A stretch of 38,153 bases of DNA from Gemmatimonadota bacterium (GTDB lineage: Bacteria > Gemmatimonadota > Gemmatimonadetes > Palauibacterales > KS3-K002): the NCBI GenBank assembly GCA_020344015.1, contig CP070812.1:3054086-3092238 (forward strand), written 5' to 3'. Made by a program: the position numbers and the translations under genes. Each line of letters begins with the position of its first letter. Position 1 is the first letter of the stretch. The notes under the pieces are model-generated. The model searched no databases. It saw nothing but the letters and a program-made list of their open reading frames with translations, and was not told the origin of the DNA. Below, piece by piece: positions 8,236 through 16,118 of the stretch.

Positions 8236-9306
8236 TCATCTCGCTGCCGGAATCACCCTCTCAACGACGGTGCTCAGAGTGATGTACCAGTGCTCGTCCG
8301 CCTCTTGTCTGGTGAACCCACTCGGCTGACACTGGGTCACGACGACCATCTCTGTGGCCGGCACGACGACGATGAACTGGCCGCCGTACCCGTTGGCGAA
8401 GTAGAACTCGTAGGGTGCACCTTCGCCGATCCACCAGAGATAGCCGTACTGGGGGCCGAACGGGCTGTAGCCGCCAGTGCTCAGGTACGCCTGGGTCGAT
8501 CGCTGGACCCATCCCGCCGGGACGATCTCCGTTGCGCCGACCCGACCGCCGTTCCGATACAACTCCCCGAACTTCCACATGTCACGCAAGGTGATGTGCA
8601 GCCGGACGCCGCCGAAGTTGTACCCGCGGTTCCCGCGCAGCCACGTGCGCTCGCCGATCCCGAGAGGAGCGAAGAGATGATCGGCCGCAAACTCGTCGGC
8701 GTTCTGACCGGTCGCCTCGGTGAGGATGACCGACAGGAGATGCGCCATGCCGTCACTATAAGCGAACGTCGTGCCCGGCTCCGTGATCAGCGGCTTGTCG
8801 AGCACGTACTGGATGTGGTCATCCGAGGTGTACCAGTTAGTGAAGTCCGGGCCCAGTCGTCCTTGCTGCCACTCAAACCCGGCGGACATCGTGAGCAAGT
8901 GATGGATCGAGATAGCAGCCTTGTCGGGCTCCAGTGAGGGGACGACATCGGGAACGAGATACTGCGCGAGGGTGGCATCGGTGCTCTCGATGAAGCCTCG
9001 GGCGATCGCGATCCCGATGAGCGCCGAGGTAAAGCTCTTCGTAACCGACCGCACGTCCAACGTGCTGTCGGGACCGATGTTCCCGAAGTACTCCTCGAGG
9101 ATGACCACTCCGTTCCGCGTGACGAGGAACCCGCGCATGCCGTCAACTTGGGACAGCACAGCGGTAGCATTAGCCAACGCCCAGCCATCCACGTTCTGGG
9201 CGTCAGCATCGGGATACGGAGATGGTTCGCTCGGCTCACCGGCGCAGGCAGCCAGGCAGACGCTGAGGATGGTCGCGAGCGGCGCGTTCATGTCGGCGAT
9301 TCTCAC
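8236..9306 (-). CDS. Serine hydrolase lipoprotein, beta-lactamase class C fold
   Basis: A 356-aa protein from GTG 9306, which has AGGAGG upstream. A short signal ends in the lipobox LAAC (Cys21), so it is probably lipid-anchored. The penicillin-binding/beta-lactamase fold is shown by SVTK at residues 87-90, YSD at 183-185 in place of YxN, and NGYGGQ near the C-terminus in place of the HxG/KTG triad. Such proteins are usually esterases or peptidases rather than antibiotic hydrolases. An in-frame ATG at 9291 would remove the only positive charge of the signal peptide. The first codons, VRIADMN, match the creatininase-family gene downstream. The frame continues upstream of 9306, but that part is not protein-like. 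Confidence 0.8.
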   Translation of the reverse strand: MRIADMNAPLATILSVCLAACAGEPSEPSPYPDADAQNVDGWALANATAVLSQVDGMRGFLVTRNGVVILEEYFGNIGPDSTLDVRSVTKSFTSALIGIAIARGFIESTDATLAQYLVPDVVPSLEPDKAAISIHHLLTMSAGFEWQQGRLGPDFTNWYTSDDHIQYVLDKPLITEPGTTFAYSDGMAHLLSVILTEATGQNADEFAADHLFAPLGIGERTWLRGNRGYNFGGVRLHITLRDMWKFGELYRNGGRVGATEIVPAGWVQRSTQAYLSTGGYSPFGPQYGYLWWIGEGAPYEFYFANGYGGQFIVVVPATEMVVVTQCQPSGFTRQEADEHWYITLSTVVERVIPAAR

Positions 9307-9422
9307 CGGATAACCTCCTGGAACCTGTTCTTGGTAAATATACCTGCCGTAACCCGCCGCGCCGAGCGGCGTCGCGACACTACCAGGCAGGCCTTCTTGT
9401 CCACCCTGGACCCAATCAGGGC

Positions 9423-9458
9423 TTGTCACTTGGGCGGTGTGTCTTACATTGTAAGACA
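9423..9458 (+). promoter_or_regulatory. vapBC promoter and palindromic operator on the start codon
   Basis: TTGTCA at 9423-9428 and TACATT at 9445-9450 are spaced by 16 bases as -35 and -10. A perfect inverted repeat, TGTCTTAC-ATT-GTAAGACA (9440-9458), covers the -10 and ends on the A of the antitoxin ATG. No ribosome-binding site precedes that ATG. Antitoxins of ribbon-helix-helix type bind such palindromes, so this is probably the autoregulatory operator, and the transcript may be leaderless. Confidence 0.7.
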
Positions 9459-9691
9459 TGGGTACGACACTCACCATCCGCGCCGACGACGCACTGCGTG
9501 ACGCCTTGACCGAGCGCGCTCGAGCTCAAGGGAAGACGTTGTCACAGCTGGTCCGGGAGATCCTCGAGGCCGCCCTGGTTGAACGCCCCCTCGAGAAGCG
9601 CGCCGGCCATCTGAGGGGTCGGCTGATGCTCCGAGAGCAAGCGACGCAGCCCTGGCGTCAAAGCCTCCGTCAGCACAACTGGCGATCGTGA
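9458..9691 (+). CDS. vapB: Antitoxin, ribbon-helix-helix, VapB-like
   Basis: A 77-aa protein. The N-terminal strand TLTIRADDALRDAL followed by helices with TLSQLVREILEAAL is a typical ribbon-helix-helix DNA-binding domain (residues 1-45). The tail, rich in Arg and Gln, should wrap the toxin and block its active site. The gene begins directly on a palindromic operator and overlaps the toxin gene by four bases (GTGA), the normal antitoxin-first arrangement. It should repress its own promoter, alone or with the toxin. The VapB label is by arrangement and partner; the RHH fold could also be called CopG-like. Confidence 0.8.
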   Translation: MGTTLTIRADDALRDALTERARAQGKTLSQLVREILEAALVERPLEKRAGHLRGRLMLREQATQPWRQSLRQHNWRS

Positions 9692-10113
9692 AGACCTGGC
9701 TGGCCGACACGGGCCCGCTGGTCGCCTACCTGGACGCCGGCGATCCCTCACACGTGCAGGTGGCTACTCGGCTGGGCGAATTCTCGGGAGCGTTGGTCAC
9801 GACTAGCGCCGTGATCACGGAGGCTATGCACCTGTTGCAGGTGAGCCGGGATGGGCCTCACACCCTAGCCGAGTTTGTTGCGGCGAGTGGGATGGCGGTC
9901 TACGATCTGTGTCGACCGCCGGAGTTACACGAAGCCGTTCTACTGATGGAGAAGTACGCCGATACGCCAATGGACTTCGCCGACGCGACGCTCGTCCTAC
10001 TGGCCGAGGGACTGGACGTTCGCGAAGTACTCACCCTGGATCGCCGGGGGTTCTCAACCTACCGGACTCGACTGCAGCGGCACTTCCGGCTTGTCCTCGA
10101 CGAGACTTCCTAG
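9688..10113 (+). CDS. vapC: PIN-domain ribonuclease toxin, VapC-like
   Basis: A 141-aa PIN-domain protein of normal toxin length. Acidic active-site residues are Asp7 (LADTG), Glu45 (ITEAMHLL), Asp96/Asp99 (MDFADATL) and Asp118 (LTLDRRGF). PIN toxins are Mg-dependent RNases that cut tRNA or rRNA. The GTG start at 9688 lies inside the antitoxin stop, so translation is coupled. Its own stop codon shares the palindrome CTAG with the stop of the converging serine-hydrolase gene. All catalytic acids are present, so the toxin is probably active. Confidence 0.85.
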   Translation: MKTWLADTGPLVAYLDAGDPSHVQVATRLGEFSGALVTTSAVITEAMHLLQVSRDGPHTLAEFVAASGMAVYDLCRPPELHEAVLLMEKYADTPMDFADATLVLLAEGLDVREVLTLDRRGFSTYRTRLQRHFRLVLDETS

Positions 10114-11705
10114 TTGATGGGGTAGAACGAAAACGACTTCACTTTCCACACGCCGCTCGCGTCGCGCCTCAGCACCCACAGATACCGAGCCGACTCCCTG
10201 AACGGACTCGCACCGTTCCTTGGGTTCCAGGTCGTTTCAAACCTGGCCACGACGTGCGCCCAGTTGCCGGCGGTCTGGATCGTCTCGACCTGTATAGAAC
10301 TGCCGACCGCGGCCTGTTGTCGGAATACCTGTTCAACAAACGCCCTAATCGAGTCTCTGCCAACGAATCCAGGAAGCCTCGGATGGATCAAGACAGGATC
10401 AGCAGCGAGAATGTCCATTATACCGTCGACGTCGCCGCCATCGAGCAAACCGGGCCAAGCATCCACAACGGCTCGGACCGACGCATCCTGCGCGGCCACC
10501 CGATCTCGGATGGCCGGTAGCACGTATCCCTCGATGATTGCGTCGTGCCAGACCGGTATGCGCTCCCCATTGTACCGTCCACTAGTCTGAACATACACGA
10601 GATTCTCTTCGGGAATCACTACGAGGAACTGCTCACCCCATCCCGATGCGTAGAACGCATCGAGTCCGCTATAGCGTCTCAGCTTCCACTGGTATCCGTA
10701 ACCGTCAATACCGCTCCCGTCTGTCACGGCAGTTGCCATTGTCACCGAGCGCTGCACCCAGTCCGAGGATAGAAGTCGGTGGCCATTCCAGACACCGCCT
10801 TGCAGCATGAGTTGGCCGACCTTGGCCATGTCCCGCGGGCGCAAATACAAACCGCCCGACGCGAATGAAACATTTGGGGCCCCGAAACAGTCGGCCCATT
10901 GATACGTGGTAATTCCCAGAGGCGCGAATAGGTGTTCCTCAGCAAACGACGGCAGGCTCTGTTCCGTGGCTCGCCGGATGATTTCCCCAAGGAGAACGGT
11001 GGTGCCGCTGTTGTACTGATAACTGCGGCCAGGAGCTTGAGCCACGTCTCTCCCCAGCATGAACGCCAGGGGGTCTTTGCTCAAGAACAACTGAAAAGCA
11101 TCATTCCTCGAATCAGAGATGGGATACGTCCGCTCGTCGAAGGGCAATCCTGTGGTCATGGAGAGCATCTGGTGAACCGTAATCTGGTCCTTTTCAGGTG
11201 TTCTGAGGTGCGCATAATCGGGGAAGAATGAGACCATCTTCGCGTCGCTACCGGAGATGTACCCCCGATCGACGGCAATTCCAAAGACCTGCGACGTGAT
11301 GCTCTTCGTAACCGAGGCAGTAAAGTGCAGCTCATCCCTGGTGAAGTGTTTCTCCTCAAAGCACAGTGTACAACCAGTCATCATGTCTTCGTCGAAGAGG
11401 TTCAGATCGGCGCCGTCGAAATACTCTTCAAAAACCAGCGTACCGTCTTTGACGACGAGGACGCTGTGGATAAGGTGGTTTTCGGTTGCATGAAGACGGT
11501 TCATTAGGCGCACGAATGGATCTGTATCCATGCCCATCTCTAGGAGAGACGCTGTTCGCCAGCCGTCCCCCGTCTCCATAGGAACTGCGTATTCGTATTG
11601 AGATCCATCTCCAAAGAATGAATGCGCGGCGCAAACGCAGACGACGCCGACCGCCCAACACAAAGACAGGATGCGAGAATGCGTTCGTAGTTTTCCGATC
11701 TTCAT
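10110..11705 (-). CDS. Secreted serine hydrolase fused to a SnoaL/DUF4440-like domain
   Basis: A 531-aa protein. A signal peptide occupies residues 1-27 (RILSLCWAVGVVCVCAA). A class C beta-lactamase/esterase fold follows, with SVTK at 131-134, YNS at 231-233 and a GWGEQF stretch near 365 where HxG is expected. From about residue 400 a second domain begins (VRAVVDAWPGLLDGGDVDGI ... ARYLWVLRRDASGVWKVKSF), which I read as a SnoaL/NTF2-like domain. The fusion is unusual and suggests a ligand-binding or dimerisation role for the tail. The start ATG at 11705 has GAGGTGA just upstream. It converges on the PIN toxin with a four-base overlap. Confidence 0.75.
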   Translation of the reverse strand: MKIGKLRTHSRILSLCWAVGVVCVCAAHSFFGDGSQYEYAVPMETGDGWRTASLLEMGMDTDPFVRLMNRLHATENHLIHSVLVVKDGTLVFEEYFDGADLNLFDEDMMTGCTLCFEEKHFTRDELHFTASVTKSITSQVFGIAVDRGYISGSDAKMVSFFPDYAHLRTPEKDQITVHQMLSMTTGLPFDERTYPISDSRNDAFQLFLSKDPLAFMLGRDVAQAPGRSYQYNSGTTVLLGEIIRRATEQSLPSFAEEHLFAPLGITTYQWADCFGAPNVSFASGGLYLRPRDMAKVGQLMLQGGVWNGHRLLSSDWVQRSVTMATAVTDGSGIDGYGYQWKLRRYSGLDAFYASGWGEQFLVVIPEENLVYVQTSGRYNGERIPVWHDAIIEGYVLPAIRDRVAAQDASVRAVVDAWPGLLDGGDVDGIMDILAADPVLIHPRLPGFVGRDSIRAFVEQVFRQQAAVGSSIQVETIQTAGNWAHVVARFETTWNPRNGASPFRESARYLWVLRRDASGVWKVKSFSFYPIN

Positions 11706-11905
11706 GACTCACCTCTCTGACTCTTCACTTTATTCCTTGCAGTGAACACATACGCTGACCAGATCCGGAGAGTTTCAGCAAGCTGCTCACCTGATCAGCG
11801 GGTGACTCTTGTCTGCGGGTTGGAGACGCTCGCCCTGGCAGCTCATAACGAATACTTTTCGCTATCCACCTGGTGTACAGAACCTGTCTCGGGGGAGGAT
11901 TCCGC
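11706..11905. other. Divergent promoter region
   Basis: There are 200 bases between the divergent hydrolase and cyclase-family genes, so promoters for both should lie here. The ribosome-binding site of the cyclase gene (GGGAGGA, 11893-11899) is clear. I cannot assign -35/-10 boxes with confidence. Confidence 0.35.
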
Positions 11906-12817
11906 ATGTCGTCTTTCAAGCACGTCATCGATCAGCCGCACATGCGCCCCTCAAATCGGTGCGGCAAGTTCATCACCGGTAAGATGAGCTGCGCAGTGCT
12001 CTTCACGACCTGCTGGTTCGCTTTTCTGGGCTGTGAGCAGAGGGGAGAGGATGAGGCAGAGGTCCTCGCTCGCCTTTTCTCGGGTGCGGGAGCCGAGTGG
12101 ATCGACATGACGTATTCCTACGATGAGCGGACGATCTTCTGGCCGACCGCGCAGCCTTTCGCTCTGGAAGTCGTGTCGGCCGGCACGGCTGAGGGCGGGT
12201 ATTATTACGCCGCAAACAACTTCTGCATGGCCGAGCACGGAGGCACCCACTTCGACGCACCCATCCACTTTGCCGAAGGGCAGCATACCTCGGACCAGGT
12301 TCCGATCGACCGACTGGTCGGCCCGGCAGTCGTAGTAGATGTCAGCGCCGCGGCGGAGGGCGGCCCGGATTACCGTGTCGACGTCGGCGACCTCGAGGCG
12401 TGGGAAGCCGAGCACGGCCGGATACCCGACGGCGCGATACTGCTGCTGCATACCGGTTGGGGACGCCGGTGGCCCGACCCGGAGCGCTATCTCGGGACTG
12501 CGGAGACAGGGCCCTACGCCATTCCCGAGCTTCACTTCCCGGGCCTGCATCAGGACGCTGCCCGCTGGTTGGTGGAGAACCGTCGGATCGATGCCCTCGG
12601 CATCGACACGCCAAGCATCGACTACGGACAGTCCACGCTGTTCGAGAGCCACCGGGTCCTCTACGCCGAGAACATCCCAGCGTTCGAGAACGTGGCCGCC
12701 CTGGACCGTCTCCCCCCGACGGGCGCCTACGTGATCGCCCTGCCGATGAAGATCGCCGGTGGCAGCGGCGGCCCGTTACGTATGGTCGGTGTACGACCCA
12801 ATTCGTCCGGAAGCTAA
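11906..12817 (+). CDS. Cyclase/kynurenine-formamidase-family hydrolase, lipoprotein
   Basis: A 303-aa protein from ATG 11906, chosen because GGGAGGA lies six bases before it; the frame has an earlier ATG without such a site. A long n-region precedes a hydrophobic segment ending in the lipobox FLGC (Cys43). The metal motif HGGTHFDAPIHF (residues 111-122) supplies the histidines and Asp typical of the cyclase family, which includes bacterial kynurenine formamidase and isatin hydrolase. The length is somewhat above that of cytoplasmic members because of the signal. Lipid anchoring of such an enzyme is less common and points to an extracytoplasmic substrate. No pathway genes adjoin it. Confidence 0.85.
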   Translation: MSSFKHVIDQPHMRPSNRCGKFITGKMSCAVLFTTCWFAFLGCEQRGEDEAEVLARLFSGAGAEWIDMTYSYDERTIFWPTAQPFALEVVSAGTAEGGYYYAANNFCMAEHGGTHFDAPIHFAEGQHTSDQVPIDRLVGPAVVVDVSAAAEGGPDYRVDVGDLEAWEAEHGRIPDGAILLLHTGWGRRWPDPERYLGTAETGPYAIPELHFPGLHQDAARWLVENRRIDALGIDTPSIDYGQSTLFESHRVLYAENIPAFENVAALDRLPPTGAYVIALPMKIAGGSGGPLRMVGVRPNSSGS

Positions 12818-12947
12818 AAGCCTTCCCTTGCTTGAGTAGGTGTCCTGCTGCGGATTGTTTGGGCACGGCCTGACAGCTCCGGAGCACATACTTCGCTCAC
12901 CACCGCCTCAGCCGCCTCCCGGCACATGCCATCACGTGTCCACATGG

Positions 12948-12990
12948 CCAAAGGCGCAACGCCTTTGGGGAACGAAGGGTGCCGTTCCCC
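12948..12990 (+). promoter_or_regulatory. Two overlapping hairpins before the MarR-like gene
   Basis: CCAAAGGCG-CAA-CGCCTTTGG (12948-12968) is a perfect 9-bp stem with a three-base loop. GGGGAACG (12967-12974) and CGTTCCCC (12983-12990) form a perfect 8-bp stem with an eight-base loop. They share the two G at 12967-12968, so they compete for two bases. They could terminate the cyclase transcript or form a leader structure for the regulator downstream. Confidence 0.45.
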
Positions 12991-13074
12991 GCCCTGTCCT
13001 ATCTGCACTCATTCCCGCGCATGCAACAAGTGAGGCATGTAAGAGGACGCGACCGACCGAAAGGCAGGACAAAC

Positions 13075-13485
13075 ATGCTCAGAGCCAATAGTCTTAGGCG
13101 CTCCCGGGCTACCGGGGGGCCCACGCGCCAGGGCCAGCACATGGCCCATCGGCCCCTCCAGCGGGACGCGCGACGCCGACAGGTAGCGGCCCTCGTGGAC
13201 GAACTCAGCGGGGGCGGCGCTCTCGCTACGCTACGTCTTAGCCTCTTGCGGACGCTGGATCAGTTCGGACCACAGACGGTTGCAGAGATCCCGCGGGCCT
13301 GGCCGCTCACCCGCGAGCATATCCGCCGGGCGATCCGCTCGCTCGCCGAGGACGGACTGCTGGAGCTCCGCATCGACGGCATCAGTTCCCGCAACGCTCG
13401 GCTAACGGATGTCGGCCGACGAGTGCTGGACGAAATCGACTGGACGGAGACGATCCGCGATATGGAGCGAGATGGGGAGCTATAG
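13075..13485 (+). CDS. MarR-like winged-helix transcriptional regulator
   Basis: A 136-aa protein from ATG 13075, with GGCAGGA six bases upstream. The DNA-binding core is at residues about 50-120: LSLLRTLDQFGPQTVAEIPRAW, the recognition region LTREHIRRAIRSLAEDGLLEL, and the wing NARLTDVGRRVLDEI. The N-terminal 45 residues are basic. The GPQTV and REHI segments resemble the second MarR-like protein at 28321, so the two are probably paralogues. The C-terminal dimerisation helix is short compared with full MarR proteins. An alternative start at 13141 lacks a good ribosome-binding site. Its target is not evident. Confidence 0.7.
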   Translation: MLRANSLRRSRATGGPTRQGQHMAHRPLQRDARRRQVAALVDELSGGGALATLRLSLLRTLDQFGPQTVAEIPRAWPLTREHIRRAIRSLAEDGLLELRIDGISSRNARLTDVGRRVLDEIDWTETIRDMERDGEL

Positions 13486-13495
13486 TGATGAGCGC

Positions 13496-13531
13496 AGAGA
13501 GCCCTGCCACCGGAGGGCGGCAGGGCTCTCT
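13496..13531. terminator. Strong hairpin between converging genes
   Basis: A perfect 13-bp stem, 13496-13508 with 13519-13531, starts 10 bases after the MarR-like stop. The loop has 10 bases. Few T residues follow on either strand, yet position and strength suggest a bidirectional terminator for the MarR-like gene and the converging membrane-protein gene. Confidence 0.75.
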
Positions 13532-13557
13532 TGCGATGACCCGACTTTGGCCGAGCC

Positions 13558-14013
13558 TCACATCTGCGGCACAGCAGCGGCCGGAGCCTCTCCCTCCTGG
13601 TACAGCCAGGCCCCGGCGACCGTCGCGATGGGGACCTCGAACAGTTCCCATATCACTGTGATCACGACGAGGTTCGTGGGGAACACATTACCGATCACAG
13701 TACCACCGAACATCAGGAGCCAGACTACGAACCAAACCGCCAGACCGGTAATTACGGCGGTCTTGGGGCCCGGCCCGAACCGAGGTCGGACGGCGGCGTA
13801 AAACCACACGAGCGCGATACCCAGTAAGAAGTTCCAGACCACGTACGCGATCATCACGCCCGCACCCTCAGGTGCCGTCCGGTTCAACGACTCCATGGCG
13901 GCGGTCCATTGGTCCCCGACGATCAGCCCATTGAGCACGAACTCGAGGACCGTTAGGACCACGCCGGCGAGCAGTCCACCCAGCAGAACCCGTCCGAGAT
14001 TGATCTTACCCAT
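13558..14013 (-). CDS. Small integral membrane protein, four predicted helices
   Basis: A 151-aa protein. Hydrophobic segments are at about residues 8-30, 52-72, 84-104 and 112-135. The sequence between helices 1 and 2 includes GDQWTAAMESLNR. I recognise no named family or catalytic motif. The start ATG at 14013 has AAGGAGGTGG six bases upstream, among the best ribosome-binding sites here, so the gene is real and probably well translated. It is divergent from the gamma-glutamyltranspeptidase gene and converges on the MarR-like gene. Function unknown. Confidence 0.7.
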   Translation of the reverse strand: MGKINLGRVLLGGLLAGVVLTVLEFVLNGLIVGDQWTAAMESLNRTAPEGAGVMIAYVVWNFLLGIALVWFYAAVRPRFGPGPKTAVITGLAVWFVVWLLMFGGTVIGNVFPTNLVVITVIWELFEVPIATVAGAWLYQEGEAPAAAVPQM

Positions 14014-14209
14014 GAGTCCACCTCCTTGGAGAGAGTTGGTGGGCGCCAGGAATTCCTTTTTGTCAGGTAATGGACTGCACGAATATGCCGTCGCTGCTGT
14101 TCCAAGGCAATGGTCCGCTCCAGGGCCGCCGCCGTTGCTCGCGAGATAGTCCCATCACATCTTGCATTAGCCCTGACCTCCAACCGCTGGCCGACTGGAG
14201 GATCAGCAG

Positions 14210-16015
14210 ATGCGCCCTCTCCTCGACCTCTTGAAGGAACGCAAGCTCATCCGGTGGGTTGTGGCCTATCTGCCGGTCGCGTCTCTATCGGCTTTCCTCA
14301 TACTCGCCTGCTCCGAACCGCCGTCGTGGCGTGACGCGGTCGCGGCGGGATGGCCGTACTCGTTGGATGCAGCTGCGGTCGAGGCCACGGGCGGCATAGT
14401 CGTGAGCACCGACCGCTACGCCAGCTCTGTCGGAGCCGACGTGCTGAAGGCAGGCGGCAACGCCATCGACGCTGCGGTCGCGACTGCGTTCGCGCTGGCC
14501 GTGGTGAACCCCGAGGCAGGCAACGTAGGCGGTGGCGGATTCATGGTGATCCGCCTGGCCGATGGGACCACGGCCGCTCTTGACTTTAGGGAGAGAGCAC
14601 CCGGTGCCGCCTCGCGTGACATGTACCTGGACGAAACCGGCGAACTGACTGATGCCTCGCGTGTGGGTCACCGCGCCGTCGGCGTACCGGGCAGTGTCGC
14701 GGGTCTTTGGGAAGCGCACGGGCGGTTCGGGGCCTTGCCGTGGAGCAGTCTGCTTGCACCGGCGATCAAGTTGGCGGAGGGCTTCGAGGTCAGGGAGCGC
14801 CAAGCCAAGTCACTACTGCATTACGCCGAAGATCTGGCCCAATACCCTCACACCGCTGAGATATTCCTCCCCGGCGGCGAGCCGCCAGCGGTCGGCGACA
14901 CGCTGGTGCAAGCCGACTTGGCCCGCACGCTACGCCGCATCCAGCAGCAGGGACGTGACGGTTTCTACACCGGCGAGACCGCTCGACTGGTCGCGGAGGA
15001 GATGGAGCGACACGGTGGGCTGATCACGGAGCAGGACCTGGCATCCTATGAAGCGGCCTGGCGTGAGCCGGTCGAGTTTTCCTATCGGAACCACAAGATC
15101 ATCGGGATGGCGCCGACCTCGTCGGGCGGTTTGACACTCGCCGCGATGCTAAAGATCCTCGAAGGATACGAATTGTCGGAGATGGCCTGGCATTCGCCGG
15201 CCATGATCCATCTACTGGCCGAGGCCTGGAAGCGAGCATACGCCGACAGGAACGAGTACCTGGGCGACCCCGATTTCGTCGATAACACGAGAGTCCAGCT
15301 AGTTTCTTCCGAATACGGCGCCGAGCGTCGCGCCAGCATTTCGTTGGAGCGGGCAACGCCTTCTACCGAGGTAGCGCCGGGCCTGGGCCCATACGAAGCG
15401 GAGCAGAACACAACTCACCTGTCGGTCGTCGATCCAGCGGGCAATGCCGTCTCGATGACGACGACGATCAACTCGTTCTACGGGATCAAGGCCGTGGTGG
15501 GGGGCGCCGGTTTCATCCTCAACAACGAGATGGAAGATTTCTCCGCGAAACCGGGGACTGCAAATATGTTCGGTCTGGTACAGGGCGAGGCGAACGCGAT
15601 CGCACCGGGCAAGCGAATGTTGAGTGCGATGACGCCGACCATCGTGACACGTCCGGACGGCTCGCTGTTCTTCGTCGTCGGTTCGCCCGGTGGCGCTACG
15701 ATCATCACCAACGTGTCCCAGAACATCATGAACATGGTGGACTACAGGATGAACGTCGTCGAGTCCGTCCATGCCCCGCGCCTGCATCACCAGCATCTGC
15801 CCGACCGTATCGACTACGAACGAGGCGCGCTCGATTCGGCGACGATCGCTGCTCTGGAAGCGATGGGCCACACTCTGCGCGAGCGGCACAGTGAACAGTC
15901 GCTGTACCCCTTCATCGGCGACATACAAGCGATCATGGTGCTGCCGGATGGGACGCGCGTCGGCGTGTCAGACCCGAGGAGAGGCGGCGCAGCGGTGGGG
16001 TATCATAGGCAGTGA
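14210..16015 (+). CDS. ggt: Gamma-glutamyltranspeptidase, lipoprotein form
   Basis: A 601-aa N-terminal-nucleophile hydrolase. The signal ends in the lipobox LILAC (Cys34). The large-subunit part has GGNAIDAAVATAFALAVV and NVGGGGFM. Autoprocessing should occur before Thr401 of QNTTHLSVVD, making Thr401 the nucleophile of the small subunit; the following AGNAVSMTTTINSFYG and SPGGATIIT are standard active-site segments. It transfers or hydrolyses gamma-glutamyl groups such as that of glutathione, in the periplasm or on the membrane. The length is normal. The start ATG has GGAGGA seven bases upstream. Flanking genes are divergent and convergent, so it is monocistronic. Confidence 0.95.
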   Translation: MRPLLDLLKERKLIRWVVAYLPVASLSAFLILACSEPPSWRDAVAAGWPYSLDAAAVEATGGIVVSTDRYASSVGADVLKAGGNAIDAAVATAFALAVVNPEAGNVGGGGFMVIRLADGTTAALDFRERAPGAASRDMYLDETGELTDASRVGHRAVGVPGSVAGLWEAHGRFGALPWSSLLAPAIKLAEGFEVRERQAKSLLHYAEDLAQYPHTAEIFLPGGEPPAVGDTLVQADLARTLRRIQQQGRDGFYTGETARLVAEEMERHGGLITEQDLASYEAAWREPVEFSYRNHKIIGMAPTSSGGLTLAAMLKILEGYELSEMAWHSPAMIHLLAEAWKRAYADRNEYLGDPDFVDNTRVQLVSSEYGAERRASISLERATPSTEVAPGLGPYEAEQNTTHLSVVDPAGNAVSMTTTINSFYGIKAVVGGAGFILNNEMEDFSAKPGTANMFGLVQGEANAIAPGKRMLSAMTPTIVTRPDGSLFFVVGSPGGATIITNVSQNIMNMVDYRMNVVESVHAPRLHHQHLPDRIDYERGALDSATIAALEAMGHTLRERHSEQSLYPFIGDIQAIMVLPDGTRVGVSDPRRGGAAVGYHRQ

Positions 16016-16118
16016 CGAGAAGCCCCCTGGGGATCAGCTCAGCGCAAGGTGAACGGCGGGCGCTAGGTGAGGCCATCTGTGGCTGGGAATCCCGGACACG
16101 TCCTCGGCTGGAGGGGCC

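Noticed and set aside
12342..12887. Minus-strand frame opposite the cyclase-family gene
   Set aside because: Arg/Gly-rich, no motif; the plus strand has a complete metal-binding site.
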